Below, one piece after another: positions 1-7,822 of a stretch of 64,000 bases of DNA. Within the stretch, counting starts at the first letter, position 1; each line of letters starts with the position of its first letter. The DNA lies in the NCBI GenBank assembly GCA_944393685.1, contig CALYAW010000002.1:205586-269585 (forward strand). The letters are read 5' to 3'. Source of the stretch: an uncultured Alphaproteobacteria bacterium (GTDB taxonomy: Bacteria > Pseudomonadota > Alphaproteobacteria > RF32 > CAG-239). The notes under the pieces are model-generated. The model was given only the letters and a program-made list of their open reading frames with translations. It was not told the DNA's origin and made no database searches. The position numbers were made by a program, and so were the translations under genes.

Positions 1-117
1 AGGAAAACCTTGTGCATCTAAGCAATCTGTCTTTACCGTGCGATCATAAAATCTTGCTGATACTCCTTCTTCCGAAGAGCGTAATGATGTAAAATCATTA
101 AAATTATTATAATCCAT
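1..117 (-). CDS. Phage protein, N-terminal part only (gene runs off the window)
   Basis: The first 39 codons of a leftward gene are visible. The start is the ATG at 117, preceded by a strong AGGAGAGGA ribosome site. The visible protein begins MDYNNFNDFTSLRSSEE and has no motif I recognise. It follows the major capsid gene in the same direction but lies beyond an intrinsic terminator, so it is probably another virion or head-completion gene. The function cannot be named from this fragment. Confidence 0.7.
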   Translation of the reverse strand, partial: MDYNNFNDFTSLRSSEEGVSARFYDRTVKTDCLDAQGFP

Positions 118-137
118 ATTCCTCTCCTCTAATCAAA

Positions 138-173
138 ACAATCCCTCCTCTGTTTTTACAAAGAAGGGATTGT
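138..173 (-). terminator. Intrinsic terminator after the capsid gene
   Basis: The arms CAATCCCT and AGGGATTG enclose a further pairing of TCTTTGT with ACAGAGG, followed on the minus strand by a TTTT run. It separates the capsid gene from the next phage gene and probably causes partial termination, which would set capsid dosage against the downstream gene. Confidence 0.65.
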
Positions 174-197
174 TTATCTGATATACCCGATGATCTA

Positions 198-1181
198 CTA
201 TGCCGCGGCTGATGCTGTATAATTAATCAAAACACCTTGTAAAGAAGCATTAGACATGGTCATATTCCCTGCCCAACCAATAATCTTGTATAAAGCATCT
301 TGGTTGACCGCCATGCGATCTCCGCCGATGACTTTCATATTGCGTTCCTTGTGACTGCGCAAATACAAATAATTGGTATTAAGAAAATACATTTTATTCT
401 CAGGACAACGTCCATTTTGTCCTCCGTCAAAAACAACGTCAGCTCCTTTGAACTTTAAATTCTGGAAACCGGCATCCGCCAATTTATTGTCAACAAAACG
501 CTGCTGCGGCATTAAAGATGCCTCATACATGCTATAAAGCTCATTTCCGCATACTATCAAATCTGGCTTGTCAGAGCCACGGCAAAGACTTAGATACATT
601 TTATCCATTTCAGAGCGAATGCTGTCGGTTGTCAAAGCCGAAGTTAATGTTGTCGATTTATTACGCCAAAATTCATTACCTGTTGTTGCTCTGTTAATGC
701 CGCCTACGGTTCCGGTTGATGGACTATCGGCAACCAATAAAGCTAACCCGCCAATTGCTTTTCCTGAAGATTCCGTGCCATCTCCATAAACAGCTGCCGC
801 CATTTTATTGCTCATGGTTTTCATTGCATTATCAACCCGTTTTTCAAACAAATCTATTACTTGTTCGCGGCCTGAATTCTTGAGAATATCTTCACCCGAA
901 ATCGCAACCGGTACAGCGCAAAGTTTAAGACTAAACTCTGCTGCCGAAAACAACTGCTTGGGGGTATAACTTATGGTGTCATAACCTGAATACCAGGTCA
1001 TATCTCCTTCACCATACTCAAGTTCTTCTAAAATTTTTGATCCGCCTGAAATCGGGCGAATTTTACCTCTATTTTTAAGACGATTCAAAAGTGCAGAATT
1101 TTCACTGACATTGTCTGCAAGTTGTCCTGAGCGGCTCTCCAAAGTGGTGGTCAGGACATCATTGTAATCTGTATTGGGCAT
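198..1181 (-). CDS. Phage major capsid protein
   Basis: This is the likely shell-forming protein of a tailed-phage head (327 aa). The start has an AAGGAAC ribosome site. The segment with GGSKILEELEYGE, then a SGYD stretch, a VAISGEDILKNSG segment and a GGLALLVADSPSTGTVGG loop matches, by eye, the coat proteins found with P22-type portals in podovirus-like prophages. Gene order (terminase, co-chaperonin, portal, small genes, scaffold-like, capsid) fits a head module. The C-terminus is complete. I am confident of the capsid role and less sure of the exact coat family. Confidence 0.85.
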   Translation of the reverse strand: MPNTDYNDVLTTTLESRSGQLADNVSENSALLNRLKNRGKIRPISGGSKILEELEYGEGDMTWYSGYDTISYTPKQLFSAAEFSLKLCAVPVAISGEDILKNSGREQVIDLFEKRVDNAMKTMSNKMAAAVYGDGTESSGKAIGGLALLVADSPSTGTVGGINRATTGNEFWRNKSTTLTSALTTDSIRSEMDKMYLSLCRGSDKPDLIVCGNELYSMYEASLMPQQRFVDNKLADAGFQNLKFKGADVVFDGGQNGRCPENKMYFLNTNYLYLRSHKERNMKVIGGDRMAVNQDALYKIIGWAGNMTMSNASLQGVLINYTASAAA

Positions 1182-1204
1182 TTTTTGTTCCTTTATGAAA
1201 TAAG

Positions 1205-1843
1205 TTACTCATACTCAGACATTTTCAATTCTAAAACTTCTCGAGTAGAAAGATCCGATAAATCTCGATGAGAATTTTTTCCGCGGGGTGAAAATGACGC
1301 ATCTTTGGCTTTACGCGCTTCTTCAAGCCGTTCATCCTGAAGGCGTGTATTTTTCATAAGAGCGGTAATTTCTTTTAATTTATTTTCAAGTTGATTTAGG
1401 CGTTCTTCCATTGCTGAAAATACCTGAGACTGTTCTTGTGAATCAGAGATGTTTTCTTTTACCCCATATAGCTGGGATAAATAGTGCAAAGCCTTATTCG
1501 GATCGGAATCCAACGCATCGTCAATTTGAGCCATGGCTTCTATCCATTCTCGCGGCTTTTTAATACCATGACGGCACAGACGTTCGGCTCGACTACCAAA
1601 AAGTTCGTCTATCCAGCGTTTGGCATTAAGTTCATTATTGATTTTGGAAAATCCGCGCTCGACTTCATTCTCTCGCTCGTGCAGGTATTTGCGAAGAGCA
1701 AGCGGAAGAGTCTTAAATATTGCGCTATATTCCTTTTTATATGAGCGCGGTAACTCCTGATATATATCAGTTAAACGCTCTTTTGGTTCCGAACTATCGG
1801 AATTAACCGTTGTCTCGGAAAAATTGTTTTTTTGATCTGGCAT
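1205..1843 (-). CDS. Probable phage scaffolding-like protein
   Basis: A 212-aa hydrophilic, largely helical protein sits directly upstream of the capsid gene, which is the usual place for a scaffolding protein. Residues around 140-175 form a likely coiled coil (MEERLNQLENKLKEI), and the tail is basic then acidic. The start is the ATG at 1843, seven bases after AAAGGAG; a longer frame from 1882 lacks such a site. The gene overlaps the start region of its upstream neighbour by about 40 bases. The role is inferred from position and composition, not from a recognised domain. Confidence 0.6.
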   Translation of the reverse strand: MPDQKNNFSETTVNSDSSEPKERLTDIYQELPRSYKKEYSAIFKTLPLALRKYLHERENEVERGFSKINNELNAKRWIDELFGSRAERLCRHGIKKPREWIEAMAQIDDALDSDPNKALHYLSQLYGVKENISDSQEQSQVFSAMEERLNQLENKLKEITALMKNTRLQDERLEEARKAKDASFSPRGKNSHRDLSDLSTREVLELKMSEYE

Positions 1844-2066
1844 TCCAAACACTCCTTTTATAATGAAATAAAAAATCCGCAAAAAGTCTTTTGCGGTTCT
1901 GGGCTGCTTTGCGGTGTGATAAATTTTGCCGCCAGGCGGCCGAGTAGTCTGCGCTTAATGATAAATCATGATCACGCATATAAGTCTCAAGTTGCGAACT
2001 GGAAGACACGATGGTGCCATCATCCAGACGCAAACTCTCTGACCAGGGATGATTAAAATAAGTCAT
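1803..2066 (-). CDS. Small phage protein of unknown function
   Basis: An 87-aa protein lies between the putative small terminase and scaffold-like genes. The start ATG follows a GAGG site. It begins MTYFNHPWSESLRLDDGT and ends in a very basic, aromatic segment (residues about 50-85) that could bind nucleic acid or another virion protein. Its 3' end overlaps the next gene by 41 bases, typical of compact phage modules. No family recognised. Confidence 0.6.
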   Translation of the reverse strand: MTYFNHPWSESLRLDDGTIVSSSSQLETYMRDHDLSLSADYSAAWRQNLSHRKAAQNRKRLFADFLFHYKRSVWNARSKKQFFRDNG

Positions 2067-2094
2067 AAAAAAAACCTCAATTTGTGATTATCGC

Positions 2095-2301
2095 TTATAC
2101 AAAATCAACCAGAATTTGTTTGTATTTTTCGGCTTCTTCTCCACCTTCTTTAATTTTATCTTGCAAAAGCGCAATAACTTTGGCTTTGCCCATAGATGCA
2201 GATATTGCTGCCGATGGTGATTCATTTTTGATGGCCAACTGTCTTGCCTCTTCAAGTTCTTGAATAATTTTTTCCAATTCGGAATTTTGTTTTTTACGCA
2301 T
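2095..2301 (-). CDS. Small phage protein, possibly terminase small subunit-like
   Basis: A 68-aa protein starts at the ATG at 2301, preceded by AAGGAG; a longer frame from 2352 has a weaker context. It has a charged helical N-terminus (SELEKIIQELEEARQLA) followed by PSAAISASMGKAKVIALL, which resembles the end of some small terminase subunits, where a repeated A-x-x-x-KAK pattern is common. No DNA-binding helix-turn-helix is clear, and it lies after the portal rather than before the large terminase, so the name is tentative. Confidence 0.5.
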   Translation of the reverse strand: MRKKQNSELEKIIQELEEARQLAIKNESPSAAISASMGKAKVIALLQDKIKEGGEEAEKYKQILVDFV

Positions 2302-2363
2302 TAAAAATTTCTCCTTGTTATGCATCCTCCTTTGATATCGGGGTATAAACAAGCAATGATTTT

Positions 2364-4289
2364 TTAATCAAAATTTTTTACCAAGCCGGTTGAAATATTG
2401 CTGTTTGAACTTGAGATATTCGACAAAACAGGCAGCGGTTGCTTGTCTTTTATGACTATAGGATCATTATTTGCTGCTTTACGACGATCGGCAATTTCTT
2501 CCACCTTTAGTTGGTTTTGCAGATTCATCTCTTTGTTTGTCAGAGCTAATTTGGTTCTTTCTGTGTTTTCTTTTATATCCAGTTCTTTGGCTTTGAGATG
2601 ATTTTTTTCTCGTTCAATGTCAAGTTTTTGTTGTTGAAGCTCTGTCGACATATCTTTTCTTGGCTGCTCGGGTCGATTTAAATCTGCCGCAATGTCATTA
2701 AATACTTTTTCAAGCACAGTTTCAAATATTCTCCCTTTAGGCAGACTGCCACAGATAACTCCTATCATTTGATGATAAAGCGGCAGTAATAATGGCTGTT
2801 GACTAACAACAGGAAGTGCTGTTGTTATCAACTCATTGATGATTTTTATACCATTTTGTAATTCCGCATTCTCTGCGCTCAGATTGAAAATATTATCGCT
2901 TTCAACATGCAAAACCATGCCTCGCATTTTATCATCTTTGAGCACTCGAACCGCTGCTTGTGCAACTTCTGGATTGCTTGCCTCCTCTGTTGTCAAAAAA
3001 GACATTAACGTATCTGTTGAAAATAACTCACAGATAATCTCCGCTTTTAGACGGAAAATATCACAAATAAATCGTTGCATATCATTTTGACGATCTTGAT
3101 TCCGCAATGTTCCAAAATTTGTTTTTTGATTAACCGCAGTAGCTGTTTCCGTAACATTGGAACTACCTCGCATGATATCCGAAACGCCGGTTATATCATA
3201 AATACGAGCTATTATATCTTGTCTTCTGGAGGCTAATTGTTCAAGAGCTGCAACATATTGCTCTATCGGAATAAAATCTATTATTCCTCGTAAACCTCCT
3301 GCTTCTTTCAATCGTTCAAAATCTTTGGCGGCGACTAATGTGACATCTTTATTTAAGATATTGGCCAATTCAGGAAACGAATTATCATATGCTCCGCTCA
3401 CTTTAAGAGCCTGCATGGTCAATCTCATGCGGGTATTAATACCATTAAGCTCATTGAGCAATTCTTTTATCAAACAATAATCCGGTATCGGAATAATACT
3501 GTCATTGGTTAAGGTTGAAAAAATTGGTTTCGGACAAGGAAAAAATCCTTCTGTTTTTAGAGGGTTGTCGCAAACCTTGAGAAAATCATTTCTTTTTTCT
3601 TTGGCCAACCAGTATACTCGGCGTGTTACCTTATCCCATATTTCATATATACATATTTCCTTGCTTCGATAATCCTTTTCTCCTTTTTGAACCAACTCTA
3701 TACAACGAGATTCTCCAAAGGCATTTATCGCCTCTTGCTTGCTCATATAAATTTTGCGTCCAACCCAACTGACATCTTCCCAAATTCCTACTTTATCACA
3801 ATCGGCTATAAAATGTTCCGGATTAACATATTGAGAAACAACCTTTTCTCCTGTTTTTAACTCAATTTTTTGAGAGCTATCATAAGCATCCGGAAATTCT
3901 TCAAATTCAGCTTCATAATGCTCCCACAAAATACCACAACCGCTAATCAAGAAATCATTGCGCGCATATTTGATAACACTGTCAAAGTCAAACTGTTGCA
4001 AATTCCAGGCAAGCGCTCGTGACAAAATTCTGCAGGCCAACTTTTGAGCTTCTCCGGCTGATGGATTTGCTCTCTCTATATAAGGCTTGGGTTGCTTAAA
4101 ATATAAAAATGGCTTTTGTGTTTCAACTCCAGACCAAAAAATATTATATCTGCCTTCCGTCTTTGAACTTCCGGCATTGTCTTTATAAAATTCTCTGGTC
4201 TCCCTTATAAGATTATAGTATTTTTCATATTGTTTTTCTGCCGTATTGATTTTTTTTATCCATTCTTCTACTTGCTCGGTTTTAGTCAT
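2364..4289 (-). CDS. Phage portal protein, P22-like
   Basis: The portal is the dodecameric ring at one capsid vertex through which DNA enters and leaves. At 641 aa this matches the long P22-type portals of short-tailed phages. Supporting signs are the N-terminal WSGVETQKPFLYFKQPKPYI segment, the VNPEHFIADC segment, the ITGVSDIMRG motif near residue 375 and a long charged helical tail (about 545-600) typical of the barrel region. The start is the ATG at 4289 with GGAG nine bases upstream; a TTG six bases earlier sits too close to it. It overlaps the co-chaperonin gene by 8 bases, implying coupled translation. Confidence 0.85.
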   Translation of the reverse strand: MTKTEQVEEWIKKINTAEKQYEKYYNLIRETREFYKDNAGSSKTEGRYNIFWSGVETQKPFLYFKQPKPYIERANPSAGEAQKLACRILSRALAWNLQQFDFDSVIKYARNDFLISGCGILWEHYEAEFEEFPDAYDSSQKIELKTGEKVVSQYVNPEHFIADCDKVGIWEDVSWVGRKIYMSKQEAINAFGESRCIELVQKGEKDYRSKEICIYEIWDKVTRRVYWLAKEKRNDFLKVCDNPLKTEGFFPCPKPIFSTLTNDSIIPIPDYCLIKELLNELNGINTRMRLTMQALKVSGAYDNSFPELANILNKDVTLVAAKDFERLKEAGGLRGIIDFIPIEQYVAALEQLASRRQDIIARIYDITGVSDIMRGSSNVTETATAVNQKTNFGTLRNQDRQNDMQRFICDIFRLKAEIICELFSTDTLMSFLTTEEASNPEVAQAAVRVLKDDKMRGMVLHVESDNIFNLSAENAELQNGIKIINELITTALPVVSQQPLLLPLYHQMIGVICGSLPKGRIFETVLEKVFNDIAADLNRPEQPRKDMSTELQQQKLDIEREKNHLKAKELDIKENTERTKLALTNKEMNLQNQLKVEEIADRRKAANNDPIVIKDKQPLPVLSNISSSNSNISTGLVKNFD

Positions 4290-4536
4290 TTTCAAATACT
4301 CCTAACAATGAACTTTCTCGGACAACAACAACATCTTTGTCATATCCAGGAAGCTCATCAAAAACATGGAACAAAACTTTTTCTCCCGGCTTTACCGAGG
4401 TCACTTGCGGACCAATAGCCTCAACCCAACCGATAGTCGGCGGATTTTCTATTGATTCGGGCATAAAAATACCGCCTTTTGAGGCGGTTTGCGGTTCTAT
4501 TCGGATAAATACCCGATCCAGAATTGCTCTTACCAT
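4282..4536 (-). CDS. Phage-encoded GroES-like co-chaperonin (Cpn10)
   Basis: An 84-aa Cpn10-fold protein. It starts with the LDRVFIRIEPQ strand equivalent to the LHDRVIVKR start of GroES, continues with KGGIFMP in the place of the mobile-loop motif GGIVL, then IGWVEAIGP, KPGEKVLF and ends in VRESSLLGVFE, equivalent to the MSESDILAIVE end. The mobile-loop region appears shorter than in GroES. It would cap the host GroEL during folding of capsid or portal, as gp31 does in T4. It overlaps both terminase (7 bases) and portal (8 bases), so it is an integral head-operon gene. The start follows AAAGGAG. Confidence 0.85.
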   Translation of the reverse strand: MVRAILDRVFIRIEPQTASKGGIFMPESIENPPTIGWVEAIGPQVTSVKPGEKVLFHVFDELPGYDKDVVVVRESSLLGVFEND

Positions 4537-5867
4537 TCACAACTCCTTTGTTGTTTTGAAAATAAATCATTATAAGTTAAATTGCCATTTCCATATAAAC
4601 GAGGTTCTCCCGTATCATACACAGGTTCGGCAAATGTTAATGCCAGGGCATCGGCTTTGTCTGGAGAGCGGCCAAGTCGCTTTTTTATCTCATCTTTTTC
4701 TTCCAACTGCAAACGTCCCTTGCGATCATAACGTTTGTTAATTGAACAAAGATCCTCAAATAATTCTTCATCATACGGCAGTTGGACCGGCGGACGAGAA
4801 GACAACCATTCCCGCACAGAATCCCACATCTCGGCGCGACGATTAAAATATCTGCCTTCTTGACGAGCCTTTTCTCCAAAATAAACCCCTCGGATAATCT
4901 CCCCAAAACCGCGATCTTTTAAGATATCATAAACACCTGCTCCTTGCCCTCCTATATCCATAAAAATACGTCGCGGATGATATGTTTTTATATAGTTATG
5001 CGCCATATTTGCGACTTCAACATTATCTAATTTGCAAAAACTTTCAATCGATTGGCACAATCTTCCTCGCCGAAAACAAAATGACGTTTTATCATCTCCA
5101 AAGCGAGCAATATCCAAACCTATAATCAAAGGTGACGTGCTTTCTGAAATTTTTGGTTCAAAGGCCTCTCGCACCATATGAGTGGCTATGAGCTTGTTAT
5201 TTCCTTGGCGTAATGGTTCTCCTAGCCATATATGCGCATAATCATCCGGATTGTTTTGTTGGCATGTACGAGCTTGTATCTTCAACTCTTCCGGACAAAA
5301 AGGATTATCATAGTAATTTACTTTACGAACCAGCGTTCTTTTATCCGGCTTATTGGCCAGTGCTATCCATAAAGCATCATTTTCATTTTCTCTATTCATG
5401 GATATCCAAATTTCTGAACCATCTTTGCGAATGGTAGGGCTCAATATGTCCCATGATTTTTTAGTGATGGTTTGAGCTTCTTCAATCCAAGCAATATCCA
5501 CTCCTTCCAACGATTTGATGTTATTTATGTCCTGATCCCGCAATCCTCGAAAAATAAATCGGCTACCGGTAATTTTATTTTCTATCTTGTTTTCAAAAAT
5601 CTTATAATCGTTTAATCCCCATGCCATAATGCGATCGCATAAAAGTTTATATACAGAATCTTTTATAGAATCTTGTATCTCTCGTAAGCAGGCTATAAAA
5701 AGTTTCTTCTGTCTTGCTTTTAGTAAAAGACTATCGGCGAAAGCGTATGATTTTCCGCCTCCTCGACCACCATAATAAAACTTTATGCGATAACTCTCAT
5801 TTAAGAGCGGCTTAAAAACTTCCGCAATTTCTATACGCAACGCCAATAGATTTTCAATCTGTTTCAT
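4530..5867 (-). CDS. Phage terminase large subunit
   Basis: This is the DNA-packaging motor: an N-terminal ATPase and a C-terminal RNase H-like nuclease (445 aa from the ATG at 5867; ATG 5873 is also possible). Visible motifs are the Walker A-type GGRGGGKSYAFADSLL near residue 40, Walker B VDIAWIEEAQ near 125, and the nuclease acidic residues in GLDIARFGDD, RIFMDIGGQ and the final SPDKADALALTF. The pattern fits the PBSX/terminase_3 family. It is the first gene of the head operon and is preceded immediately by an intrinsic terminator. Confidence 0.9.
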   Translation of the reverse strand: MKQIENLLALRIEIAEVFKPLLNESYRIKFYYGGRGGGKSYAFADSLLLKARQKKLFIACLREIQDSIKDSVYKLLCDRIMAWGLNDYKIFENKIENKITGSRFIFRGLRDQDINNIKSLEGVDIAWIEEAQTITKKSWDILSPTIRKDGSEIWISMNRENENDALWIALANKPDKRTLVRKVNYYDNPFCPEELKIQARTCQQNNPDDYAHIWLGEPLRQGNNKLIATHMVREAFEPKISESTSPLIIGLDIARFGDDKTSFCFRRGRLCQSIESFCKLDNVEVANMAHNYIKTYHPRRIFMDIGGQGAGVYDILKDRGFGEIIRGVYFGEKARQEGRYFNRRAEMWDSVREWLSSRPPVQLPYDEELFEDLCSINKRYDRKGRLQLEEKDEIKKRLGRSPDKADALALTFAEPVYDTGEPRLYGNGNLTYNDLFSKQQRSCEW

Positions 5868-5878
5868 TGTCATCTCAC

Positions 5879-5914
5879 AAAAAAGCACCGTATTTTCTAA
5901 TACGGTGCTTTTTA
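5879..5914 (-). terminator. Intrinsic terminator in the leader of the head operon
   Basis: GCACCGTATT and AATACGGTGC pair perfectly around a 4-base loop and are flanked by A and T runs, so the hairpin can end transcription in either direction. No rightward gene reads into it, and on the minus strand its T run ends only a few bases before the terminase start codon. Confidence 0.85.
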
Positions 5915-5954
5915 TATTATTATTTTCTCAATCTTTATTTTGTTAACTTAAAAT

Positions 5955-5989
5955 CAAAAAAAACAGCTGTCAAAATTGCACTGACAGCT
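5955..5989 (-). terminator. Intrinsic terminator after the leftward early gene
   Basis: AGCTGTCA and TGACAGCT form the stem and an uninterrupted run of eight T residues follows on the minus strand. It lies between the gene at 6139-6579 and the second terminator before terminase, so transcripts from the leftward early promoter meet two terminators in series. Confidence 0.8.
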
Positions 5990-6138
5990 AAAACAAAAAT
6001 TTTCCATTATGGTAATTTTTATAGCAAACTTTTCCCCGATTGTCAACCGTATGTGGATAACTTTTTTAAAATACCCTCTTAGGTTATGTTCTTTTTGTTT
6101 AATATCAATAAATTAGCTAAATTTTATGATGACAAAAA

Positions 6139-6579
6139 CTATCTTCTATAAAGAGCTAGTGCGGCCAAAATATTTGCGGCTGCCCAACCATGTCTCTTTT
6201 TATAGCTTTTATCTATCACTGACAAAGACTTTCCAAAATATAAAATATCCATAACTGCATGTCTGTTTAATCCTTCCGAATCGCATAATCTGCTCCAACG
6301 CAAATAATCTTGCTTACAACGAAATAAAAACTCCAAAGTTTCATCATTCAAAGCAGAATATGGATCTTGATAACCACTCCGTACTTCTTGCCAAGATATT
6401 GCTTTTAGTCTGCCTCCCCAACAAATATAAGCAAATCCTCTGGTTAGACAATATGCCGCTTTTTGAAAGCCAAAAGCTTCTATTTGAGCCCATAATCTCC
6501 TGTCTTGTAAACGGCGACTAACAACTCGGTTCTTTTTTGGACTTTTGGATAAATGTAAGGAATCCGACATCTGCTTCAA
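6139..6579 (-). CDS. Leftward phage early gene, unknown function
   Basis: A 146-aa basic protein transcribed from an operator-controlled promoter at 6603-6631. The start chosen is the TTG at 6579, seven bases after AGGAG; the ATG at 6570 is the alternative. The frame open further upstream to 6624 would begin inside the promoter and is not credible. The C-terminal part (LSVIDKSYKKRHGWAAANIL) resembles the closing helices of alphaproteobacterial DUF6456-type proteins, a weak similarity seen by eye. It could be a DNA-binding regulator or a small packaging protein. Repression together with the rightward early gene is expected from the shared operator. Confidence 0.65.
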   Translation of the reverse strand: MKQMSDSLHLSKSPKKNRVVSRRLQDRRLWAQIEAFGFQKAAYCLTRGFAYICWGGRLKAISWQEVRSGYQDPYSALNDETLEFLFRCKQDYLRWSRLCDSEGLNRHAVMDILYFGKSLSVIDKSYKKRHGWAAANILAALALYRR

Positions 6580-6602
6580 TTTTGTTCTCCTTTCTCCAAA
6601 AA

Positions 6603-6631
6603 TTTGTACGATATTCGTACACAAAAGTCAA
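6603..6631 (-). promoter_or_regulatory. Leftward early promoter with embedded operator
   Basis: On the minus strand TTGACT (6626-6631) and TACAAA (6603-6608) are separated by 17 bases. The 15-bp operator at 6606-6620 fills the spacer and enters the -10 box, so repressor binding would block RNA polymerase. The layout copies that of the rightward promoter at 7479-7508. Confidence 0.7.
6606..6620. promoter_or_regulatory. Phage repressor operator, copy 1
   Basis: GTACGA-TAT-TCGTAC is a perfect 6+3+6 palindrome. It defines the consensus RTACGA-N3-TCGTAY shared by five sites flanking the repressor gene. Confidence 0.7.
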
Positions 6632-6640
6632 GAGAATAGT

Positions 6641-6655
6641 ATACTAAAGTCGTAT
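6641..6655. promoter_or_regulatory. Phage repressor operator, copy 2
   Basis: ATACTA-AAG-TCGTAT has one mismatch to the consensus RTACGA-N3-TCGTAY. It lies between the leftward early promoter and the repressor gene. Confidence 0.55.
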
Positions 6656-6678
6656 ATTTACAATAACCGAAATTTGTA

Positions 6679-6693
6679 GTACATTTTTCGTAT
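6679..6693. promoter_or_regulatory. Phage repressor operator, copy 3
   Basis: GTACAT-TTT-TCGTAT has an intact right arm and a left arm with two mismatches. It overlaps a plausible -10 box (TACATT, 6680-6685, with TTTACA 17 bases upstream) for the repressor gene, which would give autoregulation. Confidence 0.45.
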
Positions 6694-6716
6694 ATATAAA
6701 AATCAGGAGAATGTCC

Positions 6717-7448
6717 ATGAATAATCGTTGGAACTGGCTTAAAGACAGATTAAACAAAATAAACAGTAACCCAGCCAGATTTGCCAAAGATATTGGCTGG
6801 CAAGCGAGTCGTGTTTATGAACTATTCTCCGGAAAAACAAAGGCCATCCCTCTTGATAAAATCGCAAAAGCATCCGCAATACTCGGTGTTAGCCTGGACA
6901 GCATGATTAATTTTAATTCAGGGCTTACAAATCAAATAAGATTTGCACCAGCAGAAGAACACAGCAGCAACCTTTATTCCTCTGAGATTATTCCTGAAAT
7001 TGACATCTATGATAACGACGAAGAAGAAGACTCAAACCAGCTCAATATCTTGAAAGAAAGCATCTATAACTACAACGGTAACGATTTAACCAACAAAAAC
7101 ATTAGATGCAACTGGAGAATCCCTAACGAATTTTTAAATGAACTTAAAATACAGAGTTCAAACGTTTATATAATTGAAGCCGTCGGAGACAGTATGGAGC
7201 CTACTATTTGCTCCGGAGACAAACTCATTATTGACACATCCATTAAAGGACAAAAACCATCACCTGCCGGCATTTTTGCCATTTGGGACGGCATAGGTAT
7301 CAGCGTAAAACGTATTGAACTGATACCCAATACAGAACCTCAGCAACTTAAAATATCTTCCGACAACCCCAAACACAGCCCCTACAAAAGAAAAACTTCA
7401 GAATGCTGTATTATCGGCAGAGTAGCAGGTGTTATAAAAAGATTATAA
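6717..7448 (+). CDS. Prophage repressor, HTH plus S24 (LexA/CI-type) domain
   Basis: A CI-type repressor of 243 aa that should hold the prophage silent. Residues about 1-65 carry a helix-turn-helix domain (DIGWQASRVYELFSGKTK), a hydrophilic linker follows, and the C-terminal half is an S24 self-cleavage/dimerisation domain with the nucleophile Ser in GDSMEPT (about 159) and the catalytic Lys in SVKRIE (about 198). I see no obvious Ala-Gly cleavage pair, so RecA-driven cleavage is uncertain. AGGAGA touches the ATG at 6711 but sits six bases from the ATG at 6717, which decides the start. Operators flank the gene on both sides. Confidence 0.9.
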   Translation: MNNRWNWLKDRLNKINSNPARFAKDIGWQASRVYELFSGKTKAIPLDKIAKASAILGVSLDSMINFNSGLTNQIRFAPAEEHSSNLYSSEIIPEIDIYDNDEEEDSNQLNILKESIYNYNGNDLTNKNIRCNWRIPNEFLNELKIQSSNVYIIEAVGDSMEPTICSGDKLIIDTSIKGQKPSPAGIFAIWDGIGISVKRIELIPNTEPQQLKISSDNPKHSPYKRKTSECCIIGRVAGVIKRL

Positions 7449-7454
7449 ACACAT

Positions 7455-7469
7455 ATACACATTTCGTAC
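7455..7469. promoter_or_regulatory. Phage repressor operator, copy 4 (degenerate)
   Basis: ATACAC-ATT-TCGTAC has a perfect right arm and two mismatches in the left arm. It lies just upstream of the -35 box of the rightward early promoter. Confidence 0.4.
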
Positions 7470-7478
7470 AATACTCTC

Positions 7479-7508
7479 TTGACTTTTCATATACGAATAT
7501 CGTATTGT
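7479..7508 (+). promoter_or_regulatory. Rightward early promoter
   Basis: TTGACT at 7479-7484 and TATTGT at 7503-7508 are 18 bases apart, with the operator at 7491-7505 between and partly over the -10 box. The sequence TTGACTTTT followed by the operator is nearly the same as in the leftward promoter. Confidence 0.65.
7491..7505. promoter_or_regulatory. Phage repressor operator, copy 5
   Basis: ATACGA-ATA-TCGTAT is a perfect palindrome fitting RTACGA-N3-TCGTAY, placed in the spacer of the rightward early promoter. Confidence 0.7.
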
Positions 7509-7541
7509 TTGTTGTCAACAAATGATAACGGACATATACTA

Positions 7542-7808
7542 ATGGTACTTAAACGCAGAAATCTTAGAGAAAAAGCCCGCAGCCTCTTGGAGTGGTTCGA
7601 AACCTCCCTTTTTCAAAACCGTCTTGATTACTGCAGAAGTCTTAATCTCTTGTTTGAATTCTGTGACTATATAAATGATATGCCTGACTGGAAGCTGTTA
7701 TATCTCCTAAATAGCCAAAATAAAAAAGACGCCGAAAACTTCCGACATATGATTAATTCCGAAATCGATTATTGGCTTAACGATCTTATTAAAACCATTT
7801 GTATGTAA
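7542..7808 (+). CDS. Rightward phage early gene, unknown function
   Basis: An 88-aa protein that would be the first product of the repressor-controlled rightward promoter. The start is placed at the ATG at 7542; the same frame stays open upstream to 7479, but that point is the -35 box. It begins MVLKRRNLREKARSLLEWF and is rich in aromatic and charged helices. Position suggests an early regulator (Cro-like or anti-repressor), but no helix-turn-helix is clear and no family is recognised. Confidence 0.6.
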   Translation: MVLKRRNLREKARSLLEWFETSLFQNRLDYCRSLNLLFEFCDYINDMPDWKLLYLLNSQNKKDAENFRHMINSEIDYWLNDLIKTICM

Positions 7809-7822
7809 AAGGAACTTATATT

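Noticed and set aside
1484..1744. Open frames antisense to phage and host genes (for example here, 4337-4741 and 59597-60367)
   Set aside because: They lie fully inside well-supported genes on the other strand, have no ribosome sites and show no motif.
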